From positions 1 through 14,128 of the forward strand of contig JAVHVN010000131.1 in the NCBI GenBank assembly GCA_032160545.1: DNA of 14,128 nucleotides, in the 5' to 3' direction. Source of the DNA: DATGFB01 sp032160545. GTDB lineage: Bacteria; Actinomycetota; Actinomycetes; Mycobacteriales; Jatrophihabitantaceae. Position 1 is the first letter of the stretch. Every line of letters begins with the position of its first letter. This document shows positions 1-8,490 of this stretch, one piece after another. The notes beneath the pieces were generated by a model. It did no database searches. It saw nothing but the letters and a program-made list of their open reading frames with translations, and was not told the origin of the DNA. The translations under genes and the position numbers were made by a program.

Positions 1-943
1 ATCCGGTCGTGCGCACGAGCGTGGACGTCAGCAGCCGGTAGCGCCGCGTGATGCGGCGGTAGTCGGCCTCGTATCGCTCGGGCCGGCCCTCGACGATGCG
101 GCGCACCGCCGCCGTCGCGCAGGCGAACCCCATCGACAGCCCCTCGCCCGTGAGCGCGTCGACGTAGCCGGCGGCGTCGCCGGCCAGCAGCACCCGGCCG
201 ACGACCCGGCGGGCGACGTCCTGCCGCAACGGCCCGGCCCCGAGCACGCGTCCGACCGGCCGCCCGGGCAACCGCGAACGCAGCAGGGGAAACGCCGCCA
301 GCCGGTCGTCGAAGCCGCCGCGATCGCTGCCCAGCACGGCGATGCCGACGCAGTCGTCGCCGACCGGCGTCACGTACGCCTCGCCTGCCAGAGCGGACCC
401 TGCCCAGTGCACCTCGACGTGGCTCGACCACGGCCGGACCGCGAAGTGCGCCCGCATCCCCCAGCGCGGGCGCCCGGCGGCGGCCCGGTCGAGGTGCAGC
501 GACCGGCGGATCGGCGAGTGCAGCCCGTCCGCGGCGACGAGGTACCGGGCGCGGAGTCCGTGCGCGACGACGCCGCGGCCGTCCTGCTCGATGCCCGACA
601 CGGTGCCGTGCACGAGGTCGATGCCCGGGGTGGTCGCGGCGGCGCGCACGAGCGCCGCGTGCAACGCGGTGCGCCGCACACCGAGTCCGAACCCCGCACG
701 GAAGTCGGCGACCGCGCTGCTGCGGCCGTCCGTGTAGCGGATGCCGAGGAACGGCATGCCCCCGACCGTGACGCCGAGGTCGGCGAGGGCACGGACCGCG
801 CCGGGCATCAGCCCCTCGCCGCAGGCCTTGTCGATCGGCGCCTCGCGCGCTTCGAGAACGCACACGCGCAGGCCGGCCCGTGCCGCGGTCAGTGCGGTCA
901 CCAGACCGACCGGTCCGCCCCCGACGACGAGGAGATCTCTCAT
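1..943 (-). CDS. FAD-dependent oxidoreductase (geranylgeranyl-reductase-like / SrsC-like), 3' end cut by window edge
   Basis: Predicted flavoprotein monooxygenase or reductase. It is partial: residues 1-314 are visible and the C-terminus lies beyond base 1. Seen: an N-terminal dinucleotide-binding motif VVGGGPVG (residues 6-13) after a short beta strand, a DKACGEGLMP stretch (38-47) typical of the geranylgeranyl-reductase-like branch, and the second FAD motif GDAAGYVDALTGEG (from residue 255). The ATG overlaps the stop of the upstream methyltransferase gene as ATGA (940-943), so translation is probably coupled. Known for the context: in srsABC-type clusters the flavoprotein hydroxylates the methylated alkylresorcinol ring, giving a quinone on oxidation. 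Inference: the same role here. Alternatively it could saturate a prenyl chain, as geranylgeranyl reductases do, which would fit the nearby UbiA gene. Fold confidence is high; substrate confidence is low. Confidence 0.88.
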   Translation of the reverse strand, partial: MRDLLVVGGGPVGLVTALTAARAGLRVCVLEAREAPIDKACGEGLMPGAVRALADLGVTVGGMPFLGIRYTDGRSSAVADFRAGFGLGVRRTALHAALVRAAATTPGIDLVHGTVSGIEQDGRGVVAHGLRARYLVAADGLHSPIRRSLHLDRAAAGRPRWGMRAHFAVRPWSSHVEVHWAGSALAGEAYVTPVGDDCVGIAVLGSDRGGFDDRLAAFPLLRSRLPGRPVGRVLGAGPLRQDVARRVVGRVLLAGDAAGYVDALTGEGLSMGFACATAAVRRIVEGRPERYEADYRRITRRYRLLTSTLVRTTG

Positions 944-1479
944 GGGATGGGCGAGTGGGCCACGGCCGGTTCGGCGAGTGCGTGCAGTGCGCGGTCCTCG
1001 GCGCGGATGCGTACGCGCAGCAGCACGGCGTTGAGCACGCTGAACACGACGGCGGTGATCCACGCGGTGTGGACCAGGGGCAGGGCAGCACCCTCGACGA
1101 CGACCGCGACGTAGTTGGGGTGCGTCAGGAGCCGGTACGGCCCGCCGCTGACCCGGGGCAGCCCCGGCACCACGAGGATGCGGGTGTTCCACTGCGGGCC
1201 GAGGGTGCGGATGCACCACCACCGCAGCCCCTGGCTGAGCAGCACCAGCGCGAGCATCGGCCACCCGAGCGCCGGCACGAACGGCCGATGAGCGCTCCAC
1301 ACCTCGGCGAGCGCGCCCGCCAGCAGGCCGGTGTGCAGCACGACCATGGCGGGGTAGTGGCCCAACCCGGTCTCGACCCCGCCGTGATCGAGGCTCCAGC
1401 GCAGGTTGCGCTTCGAGACGACGAGTTCGGCCAGCCGTTCGAACCCCACCGCGACCACGAGCAGCGTGAACCACCACAC
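940..1479 (-). CDS. Isoprenylcysteine carboxyl methyltransferase (ICMT)-family membrane methyltransferase
   Basis: Small integral-membrane SAM-dependent methyltransferase, 179 residues from the chosen GTG, normal for the bacterial ICMT family. Seen: hydrophobic N-terminal segment with the family signature FERLAELVVSKRN, several further hydrophobic segments, and the C-terminal cofactor motif GPYRLLTHPNYVAVVVEG with conserved HPNY and a following Glu. Start choice: GTG at 1479 lies 2 nt after the synthase stop and 11 nt after a GGAG. GTG at 1491, overlapping the synthase, is an alternative adding four residues. A still longer open frame reaching 1719 lies inside the synthase gene and lacks family features. 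Known: ICMT-family enzymes beside type III polyketide synthases (SrsB, Bacillus BpsB/YpbQ) O- or C-methylate alkylresorcinols or alkylpyrones. That role is inferred here from position. Confidence 0.85.
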   Translation of the reverse strand: MWWFTLLVVAVGFERLAELVVSKRNLRWSLDHGGVETGLGHYPAMVVLHTGLLAGALAEVWSAHRPFVPALGWPMLALVLLSQGLRWWCIRTLGPQWNTRILVVPGLPRVSGGPYRLLTHPNYVAVVVEGAALPLVHTAWITAVVFSVLNAVLLRVRIRAEDRALHALAEPAVAHSPIP

Positions 1480-1481
1480 GG

Positions 1482-2546
1482 TCAGGTCCACTCCAGCAGG
1501 ACCAGTTCGGAGCAGAACCCCGGGCCCATCGCCATCAGCACGCCCGGGGTGCCGGCCGGTGGGTGCTTCTCGATCGTGTCGCGCAGGACGTGCAGCACCG
1601 ACGAGGACGACAGGTTGCCCACCGCGGCGAGCGAGCGCCAGGTGAGCTCGAGCGCCTCGCCAGGCAGGCCGAGCGTCTCCTCGATCGCCTCGATGACCTT
1701 CGGCCCGCCCGGGTGGCACGCCCAGGCAGTGACGTCGCCGATGCTCAGCTGATGCGCACCGAGGAACTCTCGGACGTCCGTGCCCAGGTACTTCCGGGCC
1801 AGGGCCGGGACGTTGGCGTCGAGCACGATCTTCAGGCCCGTCGAGGTGACGTCCCAGCCCATCGTGCGCTGGGTGCCCGGGTAGAGGTGACTGCGCGAGT
1901 CGAGCACTCGCGGGCCGGAGACCCGCGGGACCGACTCGGCCCTCCGGTCACCGACGGCCAGGACGGCCGACGCGCCGTCGCCGAAGAGACCGGACGCCAC
2001 CAGGTTGGCCGTCGAGTCGTCAGCCCGTTGCAGGGTGAGCGAGCAGAGCTCGACCGACAGCAGCACGGCGACCCCGTCCGGGTCGCCGCGCAGGTAGTCG
2101 TGCAGGCGGGCTACGCCGGCAGCTCCGGCGACGCAGCCCAGCCCGAACATGGGGATCCGCTTCACGTCGGGGCGCAGCCCGATCCGCCCGGCGATGCGCG
2201 CCTCGATCGACGGCGCGGCGACGCCCGTCACGGTCGTGCTGAACACCGCGTCGACGTCGGCCGGGCCCAGCCCGGCATCGGCCAGCGCGCCGAGGATCGC
2301 GGTGGCACCGAGCTCGACGGCGTTCTCGACGAAGACGTCGTTGGCCCCGCCGAAGCCGTCGAGCCCGGCGTACGCGTCGAGCGGCAGCACGGTGTGGCGG
2401 GTCTGCACCATCGCGCTCCCGTGCAGGCGGCGGGCCAGGCGAGCGCGCGCGGGGTCGTCGAGCAGCGCCGCGAACATGTCGGTGATCTCGTCCTGGGGAT
2501 ACCGATGCTCGGGCAGGACGCCACGGACGCCCGCGATGACGGTCAC
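1482..2546 (-). CDS. Type III polyketide synthase (chalcone/stilbene-synthase family; alkylresorcinol/alkylpyrone synthase-like)
   Basis: Homodimeric thiolase-fold enzyme of 354 residues, the normal family length. It condenses an acyl-CoA starter with malonyl-CoA units without acyl-carrier protein. The whole catalytic triad is visible: Cys138 in FGLGCVAGAAG, His278 in CHPGGPKV and Asn311 in VGNLSSSS, plus the C-terminal GPGF loop (342-345). The N-terminal and core sequence resembles bacterial alkylpyrone/alkylresorcinol synthases (SrsA, BpsA, mycobacterial PKS18 type) more than RppA or plant chalcone synthases. That is a judgement by eye. The open frame extends further upstream, but that part overlaps the divergent prenyltransferase gene. 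Start: GTG at 2546, preceded by TACGGT and a 7-nt gap, suggests a leaderless message. GTG at 2555 is the alternative. It leads the operon with the methyltransferase and oxidoreductase genes. Confidence 0.93.
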   Translation of the reverse strand: MTVIAGVRGVLPEHRYPQDEITDMFAALLDDPARARLARRLHGSAMVQTRHTVLPLDAYAGLDGFGGANDVFVENAVELGATAILGALADAGLGPADVDAVFSTTVTGVAAPSIEARIAGRIGLRPDVKRIPMFGLGCVAGAAGVARLHDYLRGDPDGVAVLLSVELCSLTLQRADDSTANLVASGLFGDGASAVLAVGDRRAESVPRVSGPRVLDSRSHLYPGTQRTMGWDVTSTGLKIVLDANVPALARKYLGTDVREFLGAHQLSIGDVTAWACHPGGPKVIEAIEETLGLPGEALELTWRSLAAVGNLSSSSVLHVLRDTIEKHPPAGTPGVLMAMGPGFCSELVLLEWT

Positions 2547-2553
2547 CCTTCGC

Positions 2554-2582
2554 ACCGTACCCGCGGGCACCGCCCCGTGAAC
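2554..2582 (-). promoter_or_regulatory. Candidate promoter of the type III PKS operon
   Basis: Read on the minus strand, TACGGT (2559-2554) fits the actinobacterial -10 form TANNNT and lies 7 nt before the GTG at 2546. With a 17-nt spacer, the -35 position falls on GTTCAC (2582-2577), a weak match. The intergenic gap is only 59 bp and shared with the divergent prenyltransferase gene. The -10 match is seen; promoter activity is inferred. Confidence 0.4.
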
Positions 2583-2605
2583 CTGCTGAAGAAACCCGCC
2601 AGAAT
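2577..2605 (+). promoter_or_regulatory. Weak candidate promoter of the UbiA-family gene
   Basis: On the plus strand CAGAAT (2600-2605) sits 17 nt after GTGAAC (2577-2582), the same six bases that would form the -35 of the opposite promoter. CAGAAT is one base from TAGAAT. If used, transcription would start close to GTG 2612, giving a leaderless or near-leaderless mRNA. Both hexamers are poor matches, so this stays tentative. Confidence 0.25.
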
Positions 2606-3451
2606 GTGCCGGTGCGCGCATCCGGGTTGGCTGTGCTGGCCCGGGCGTGCCATCCGCTGCCGGCACTCGGCGTGACCGCGTTCTTGACGGTGCTCGCCGC
2701 CGTCGCGGGGAACTCGGCCGGCACCTGCGTCGTCGTCGCCGCTGCGGTGCTCTTCGGGCAGCTGTCGGTCGGCTGGTCCAACGACCTGATCGACCGCGAT
2801 CGCGACCGCGCGACCGGGCGCCGCGACAAGCCCCTGGCCCGGCCGGGTGTGTCCGCCCGTCCGGTCGCCGTCGCCACCGGTGTCGCCGTCGCCGCCACAG
2901 TCGTGCTGTCACTGCTGCTCGGTATCGCCCCGGGACTCGTCCACCTGGCGGCGGTGGCGTGCGCGTGGCTCTACAACTCGTGGCTGAAGGCGACGGTGCT
3001 GTCCTGGCTGCCCTACGCGCTGGCATTCGGCGCGACGCCCGCGGTGGCAACGCTCGCCCTGCCGGGGTCGCCGGCGCCCGCGCCGTGGGCGGTCGCGGCG
3101 GCCGCCCTGCTCGGGGTGACCGCACATCTCGCCAACACGGTGACCGACTTCCAGGACGATCGGGCCACCGGCGTCGTCGGCGCACCGCACCGGCTCGGGG
3201 CGCGGGCCTCGTTGGTCCTGGCCGGGGTGCTGTCCGCGACGGCGTCCGTCCTGCTGGTGCTCGGGCCGCCCGCACCACCGCCGACGTGGGGCTGGGCGGT
3301 GCTCGCGCTGGCATCGCTCGTCACCGTCAGCGGACTCGCGGCCGCGGGGGTGGCGCCGCCGAACAGCCGGCTGCCGTTCCGGGCGATCATGGCGGTCGCG
3401 GCCCTCGACCTGCTCCTGGTGATCGCAGCGGGCCACTCGCTCGTGGGCTGA
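2606..3451 (+). CDS. UbiA-family membrane prenyltransferase
   Basis: Integral membrane prenyltransferase of 281 residues. These enzymes transfer a polyprenyl group from its diphosphate to an aromatic or other acceptor. Seen: the first Asp-rich motif NDLIDRDRD (59-67) followed by GRRDKPLARP, the second Asp-rich motif DFQDD (181-185), the intervening YNSWLK signature (123-128), and about eight or nine hydrophobic segments. Both metal/diphosphate-binding motifs are intact, so it should be active. It does not look like MenA, UbiA or CtaB in detail; the acceptor is unknown. It diverges from the type III polyketide synthase with 59 bp between them, so the polyketide ring is a plausible acceptor (inference). 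Start: GTG 2606, with GTG 2612 as an alternative favoured by a weak -10-like element. No clear Shine-Dalgarno sequence is present. Confidence 0.88.
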   Translation: MPVRASGLAVLARACHPLPALGVTAFLTVLAAVAGNSAGTCVVVAAAVLFGQLSVGWSNDLIDRDRDRATGRRDKPLARPGVSARPVAVATGVAVAATVVLSLLLGIAPGLVHLAAVACAWLYNSWLKATVLSWLPYALAFGATPAVATLALPGSPAPAPWAVAAAALLGVTAHLANTVTDFQDDRATGVVGAPHRLGARASLVLAGVLSATASVLLVLGPPAPPPTWGWAVLALASLVTVSGLAAAGVAPPNSRLPFRAIMAVAALDLLLVIAAGHSLVG

Positions 3452-3487
3452 GCACCGTGTGATCGAGGAAGGCCGGCGGCGGATCGA

Positions 3488-5017
<1,530 letters not shown>

Positions 5018-5044
5018 GGGCGCACCCTTTCCGACGAACGAGAA

Positions 5045-5084
5045 CCGGGGTGCCCCCGATCCTGTCGGATCGGGGGCACCCCGG
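5045..5084 (-). terminator. Perfect 18-bp hairpin between the doxX-like and acyl-CoA synthetase genes
   Basis: Bases 5045-5062 are exactly complementary to 5067-5084, leaving a 4-nt loop (TGTC on the plus strand). It lies 15 nt after the doxX-like stop and 27 nt before the acyl-CoA synthetase GTG. Only a short TTCTCGTTCG follows, so there is no proper T-tract, as is common for actinobacterial terminators. Most likely it terminates the upstream gene. It could also act as an attenuator or processing site if the two genes are co-transcribed. Confidence 0.75.
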
Positions 5085-5099
5085 CCAGCGCGCGGGTGC

Positions 5100-5768
5100 T
5101 CAGCTCACCACGTCGGCGACCTTCGCGGACGCGGCCTTCGCCGCCTTGGCCATGCCCTTCGCGGTGTTGAGGTAGGCGTCGGCCTTCGCCGCCGGACCTG
5201 CCGCCACCGCCTTGACGTTCGCACGCGCCTCGGCGGCCCGCGCCTTCGCGACCTTGCGCGCCGCGCGCTGCGCCGTGCGGACCCGCTCCCGCCGGACCGC
5301 GGTGGACTGGGACAGGTCGTGCGTGAGCTCGATGCGCTTGTCCCGAGCGTTGTCGAGGATCGCGTCGATCAACAGCGAGGCCCCGATGCCGAGCATCCAC
5401 AAGTCCTTGGCGAGCGGGACGCCGTCCTGCGAGGGCCGGGGGTCGGTCGGCCCACGCCGCATGCCCGGCGTCCTCCAGTACAGGGTCAGCAGCCCACCCG
5501 AGAACGCCATCAGGCCGGCGCCGGCGATGAGCGGCGAGGCCACCGGCAGCAGCAGGATGCCGCCCACCGTCACCTCGGCGATGCCGAGGCCGCGGACGAA
5601 CAGCGTGGGCTCGATCTTCTCGAACTGGGGATACGCGGTGGTGGCGAAGCCGTGCAGACCCTTGGCGGTCTCCTCACCGGCCTGCAGCTTGTCGATGCCC
5701 GAACTGAGGATGTACGCGCCCGTCACGGCTCGGACGGGCGCGCGACGGATCTTCGCGGTCAGGCTCAT
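5100..5768 (-). CDS. DoxX-family membrane protein with Lys/Ala/Arg-rich C-terminal tail
   Basis: Predicted inner-membrane protein of 222 residues. Seen: four hydrophobic segments in DoxX arrangement (about 12-28, 56-76, 78-97 and 120-138), with RAVTGAYILSSGIDKL near the N-terminus and RGLGIAEVTVGGILLLP in the second segment. Residues 140-222 are different: soluble, strongly basic and Ala-rich (KAAKAASAK near the end), resembling a helical or histone-H1-like tail. Typical DoxX proteins end near 130-150 residues, so the tail is an addition. The ATG is preceded by GGAGG inside the palindrome GGAGGCCTCC, 5 nt upstream. It lies 66 bp after the O-mannosyltransferase gene on the same strand and may be co-transcribed. 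Function is unknown. Some DoxX/DoxD relatives are quinone-linked oxidoreductase subunits, but that role is not shown here. Confidence 0.8.
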   Translation of the reverse strand: MSLTAKIRRAPVRAVTGAYILSSGIDKLQAGEETAKGLHGFATTAYPQFEKIEPTLFVRGLGIAEVTVGGILLLPVASPLIAGAGLMAFSGGLLTLYWRTPGMRRGPTDPRPSQDGVPLAKDLWMLGIGASLLIDAILDNARDKRIELTHDLSQSTAVRRERVRTAQRAARKVAKARAAEARANVKAVAAGPAAKADAYLNTAKGMAKAAKAASAKVADVVS

Positions 5769-5834
5769 GGAGGCCTCCAGAGATATCGGCGACAGCAGCC
5801 GGACCGAGTTGTCGACGGCACGGTCTGTCAGCGC

Positions 5835-7427
5835 TCATACCCAGGACGGAAGCCACATATGCGCGTGCCACTGGTCGTAGGTCAGCAAGCCGCCTGTGAA
5901 CAGCGGCCACATCCACCAGAAGTCGGCGATGACCAGCCCCAGGAACACCGTGACCCCGGCGACTCCCCAGTACCGCCGCGCGGCCGCCACCCGGTCGTGC
6001 ACCTCGTCGCCCGTGCGCACCAGCGCGGGGCCGAGCATCGTCCCCAGCGCGAGCGTCAGGCCGAGCACCAGGAACGGCACCAGCGGCGCCATATAGAAGA
6101 GGAACATCGTGCGCTTGATGTCCTTGAACCACACCAGCCATCCGGCGATGACAGCGACCCAGATCGCGCCCGCGCGCCAGTCCCGCGTGGTCACCCAGTG
6201 CCAGGCCAGCCACACCAGCATCGGGACGAACGCCCACCACATGATCGGCGTGCCGATGAGCAGGATCTCGCGAGCGCAGCTCGAGGCGCCGCAGGACTTG
6301 GACGAGCCGTCGTAATAGAAGTCGACCGGCCGCCCCAGGACGAACCAGCTCCACGGGTTCGACCGGTACGGGTGGAAGCTGTCGAGCCCGGTGTGGAACC
6401 GGTACGCGTCGAGGGTGTACGCGCCGAGTGACCGGATCGGGCCGGGAACCCACCCCCACCAGAACGGGATGCGCACGCCGAGCAGGGAGAGGTGCGTCGA
6501 CGCGCTGTGCGTGTCGGCCCAGTGCCGGTTCCAGCTGTTCTCACCGGTGAACCAGCCGAGGTAGCAGAGCAGGTAGGTGCCGATCGGGACGGCGAGCAGG
6601 GACCCGAGACCGGGCAGGGCGCAGCGCCGCAGCAGCGACCGCCATGGGCGCCGGCACCCGGCCGCCCGCATCGCCGAGCGGTCCCAGATCAGGCTGAGGA
6701 CGATCAGCGCGATGAAGAAGAACGCGCCGGTCCACTTCACGGCGCACGCGGCCCCGAGCATGATGCCGGCGACGACCCGCCAGGGCCGCGGTCCGAGCGT
6801 GGGAACCGACCTGCTGAGATCGACGCCGGCCTCGAGCATCCGGGCCAGTCGCGCGCGCACCCAGTCGCGGTCGAGCACGAGCGCACCGAACGCCGCGATG
6901 ACGAAGAACTGCAGGAAGATGTCGAGGATCGCCGTACGCGAGAGCACGACCGACAGCCCCTCGAAGGCCATCAGGAGCCCCGCGATGCCGCCGAAGAGGT
7001 TCGAGCGGAACATCCGCCGGGCAGTGCGGGCGACGATCAGCACCGCGAGTGTCCCGCACAGTGCCGGCGCGACCCGCCAGCCGACCGCGTCGTTGCCGAA
7101 CAGCTGCGAGCCGATCGCGATCAGCCATTTGCCGAGCGGCGGGTGGACGATGAACATGTAGTCGCGGTTGTCCTCGTACCCGAACCGCAACAGCTCCTGG
7201 GCCTCGGTCGCGTAATAGACCTCGTCGAACACCTTGGTCTGCGGGAAGCCGATGGCCCAGAACCGCACGAACCCGCCGACGAGGGTGACGCCGAGGGCGA
7301 TCAGCCAGCCGATGCCGGGATGCGGATCGTGCCAGGGGCGCAGGCCCGGGGCTACCGGCCGGGGCGCAGCGGGGGGCTCGTCGGACGACGCCGGCGGCGC
7401 GGCCGGTGCCTCGAGCGTCGCCGTCAC
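5835..7427 (-). CDS. pmt: Dolichyl-phosphate-mannose--protein mannosyltransferase (protein O-mannosyltransferase, GT39)
   Basis: Polytopic membrane GT-C glycosyltransferase, 530 residues, normal for actinobacterial Pmt (M. tuberculosis Rv1002c type). It moves mannose from polyprenyl-phosphate-mannose onto Ser/Thr of proteins during Sec export. Seen: a Pro/Ala-rich cytoplasmic N-terminus (1-37), first membrane segment, then the essential acidic pair Asp68-Glu69 in KVFDEVYYATEA in the first extracytoplasmic loop, HPPLGKW, many hydrophobic helices, and the aromatic-rich C-terminal region (FYMAPLVPF, FWWMWPLFTG). The start is GTG at 7427, 7 nt after TAGGAT. The open frame continues upstream but only as antisense to rsmI. 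It is divergent from rsmI with 90 bp between, the arrangement seen in other actinobacteria. Exported Pro/Ala/Thr-rich proteins, possibly including the nearby Rpf, could be substrates (inference). Confidence 0.93.
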   Translation of the reverse strand: MTATLEAPAAPPASSDEPPAAPRPVAPGLRPWHDPHPGIGWLIALGVTLVGGFVRFWAIGFPQTKVFDEVYYATEAQELLRFGYEDNRDYMFIVHPPLGKWLIAIGSQLFGNDAVGWRVAPALCGTLAVLIVARTARRMFRSNLFGGIAGLLMAFEGLSVVLSRTAILDIFLQFFVIAAFGALVLDRDWVRARLARMLEAGVDLSRSVPTLGPRPWRVVAGIMLGAACAVKWTGAFFFIALIVLSLIWDRSAMRAAGCRRPWRSLLRRCALPGLGSLLAVPIGTYLLCYLGWFTGENSWNRHWADTHSASTHLSLLGVRIPFWWGWVPGPIRSLGAYTLDAYRFHTGLDSFHPYRSNPWSWFVLGRPVDFYYDGSSKSCGASSCAREILLIGTPIMWWAFVPMLVWLAWHWVTTRDWRAGAIWVAVIAGWLVWFKDIKRTMFLFYMAPLVPFLVLGLTLALGTMLGPALVRTGDEVHDRVAAARRYWGVAGVTVFLGLVIADFWWMWPLFTGGLLTYDQWHAHMWLPSWV

Positions 7428-7434
7428 GGCATCG

Positions 7435-7440
7435 ATCCTA
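7435..7440 (-). promoter_or_regulatory. -10 element of pmt; leaderless start
   Basis: Minus-strand TAGGAT fits TANNNT exactly and is 7 nt before the pmt GTG, placing the expected transcription start at or within a base of the start codon. A purine-rich AGGA in the same hexamer could instead serve as Shine-Dalgarno, so the two readings compete. No convincing -35 was seen. Confidence 0.45.
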
Positions 7441-7517
7441 GAGAAGTGGTCCCGCGTGGGGTCGATAGTCGCCCCCTCCGGGTCGGCGATCGGCCCGATG
7501 CCAGGAGAATCGCCGCT

Positions 7518-8366
7518 GTGAGCGTCGAACCGGGCCGGGTGCTGCTGGCCGCCACCCCGCTCGGCAGGCCGGAGGATGCGTCCGCGCGGCTGCGCGCGGC
7601 GCTCGAATCGGCGCCGGTGATCGCCGCCGAGGACACCCGCCGGCTGCGCCGGCTCTGCGCGGACCTCGGCGTCACTCCGTCCGGCCGCGTCGTCTCGTTC
7701 TTCGACGCGAACGAGGCCGCCCGCGTTCCGGCCCTGGTCGAGGCGCTGAGGGAGGGCTCGGACGTGCTCGTCGTGACCGACGCGGGCATGCCGTCGGTGT
7801 CCGACCCCGGCTACCGGCTGGTCGTCGCCGCGATCGAGGCCGGCCTCGAGGTCACCGTGCTGCCCGGGCCGTCCGCCGTGCTGGCGGCCCTCGCGGTCTC
7901 GGGCCTGCCGGTCGACCGATTCTGCTTCGAGGGGTTCCTGCCGCGGCGCTCGGGCGAGCGCCGCCGCGCTCTCGAGGCGCTCGCGGCCGAGCGCCGCACG
8001 ATGGTGTTCTTCGAGGCGCCGCACCGGCTCGCCGAGTCCCTCGCCGATCTCGCGGCGGCCTTCGGCGACGAGCGCCCCGCGGCGGTCTGCCGCGAGCTGA
8101 CGAAGACCCACGAGCAGGTGCTGCGAGGCCCGCTCGCCGAACTCGTCACCTGGGCCGGCGGCGAGGTACGGGGCGAGATCACGCTCGTCGTGGCGGGCGC
8201 TGCACCGGTCGCCGAGGCAGCTCAGCCGCACGAGCTCGCCGCCGAGGTGGCGGCCCGCGAGTCGGCAGGCGAGCCGCGCAAGGAGGCGATCGCGGCCGTA
8301 GCGCGGGCAAGATCGTTGCCCAAACGCGCCGTGTTCGACGCCGTCGTGGCACACAAACCATCCTGA
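7518..8366 (+). CDS. rsmI: 16S rRNA (cytidine(1402)-2'-O)-methyltransferase
   Basis: SAM-dependent tetrapyrrole-methylase-fold enzyme that 2'-O-methylates C1402 in the ribosomal P site (30S decoding centre). It has 282 residues; the family is about 280-290. Seen: N-terminal VLLAATPLG (8-16), AAEDTRRLRRL with the AEDTR signature (37-41), VVTDAGMPSVSDPG (85-98), the cofactor loop VLPGPSAVLAAL, FEGFLPRRSGER, MVFFEAPHRL and CRELTKTHEQ, all diagnostic for RsmI. The usual GN after ATPxG is GR here, a minor variation. The chosen GTG has AGGAG 10 nt upstream. The same stretch also reads GAGAAT 7 nt before the GTG, so a leaderless mRNA is possible. It is divergent from pmt, a conserved actinobacterial pairing. 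Confidence 0.96.
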   Translation: MSVEPGRVLLAATPLGRPEDASARLRAALESAPVIAAEDTRRLRRLCADLGVTPSGRVVSFFDANEAARVPALVEALREGSDVLVVTDAGMPSVSDPGYRLVVAAIEAGLEVTVLPGPSAVLAALAVSGLPVDRFCFEGFLPRRSGERRRALEALAAERRTMVFFEAPHRLAESLADLAAAFGDERPAAVCRELTKTHEQVLRGPLAELVTWAGGEVRGEITLVVAGAAPVAEAAQPHELAAEVAARESAGEPRKEAIAAVARARSLPKRAVFDAVVAHKPS

Positions 8367-8435
8367 ATCGGGCACCGACCCGGACTCGCCGCGTCGACTC
8401 TTGCCGCCGCCGCCTCGACGGGTCGAGCATCGCCG

Positions 8436-8468
8436 CCGACGGCTGCGGCACGGGGCCGAGGCCGTCGG
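8436..8468 (+). terminator. Hairpin after rsmI, just before the next gene
   Basis: CCGACGGC (8436-8443) pairs with GCCGTCGG (8461-8468). Inside, after a 2x2 internal loop, CGGC (8446-8449) pairs with GCCG (8455-8458), leaving a 5-nt loop. No T-tract follows. It is probably an rsmI terminator. It ends 4 nt before ATG 8473, which argues against that codon as the start of the next gene, or else makes the hairpin a translational control element. The rest of the 8367-8490 spacer shows no clear promoter. Confidence 0.5.
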
Positions 8469-8490
8469 TCGTATGACGGGGGTGGCGCAG

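Noticed and set aside
1482..3314. 610-codon minus-strand frame that extends the polyketide synthase by about 250 codons
   Set aside because: The extra N-terminal part is Arg/Pro/Ala-rich low-complexity antisense to the prenyltransferase gene. The family fold begins at residue 1 of the GTG 2546 start.
5769..5834. Separate promoter for the doxX-like gene
   Set aside because: TCGACA-like and GATATC-like hexamers exist but at a 22-nt spacing. No acceptable pair was found, so co-transcription with pmt is as likely.
6492..7517. Plus-strand frame leading into rsmI
   Set aside because: It is antisense to pmt and lacks any motif. RsmI family homology starts at GTG 7518.
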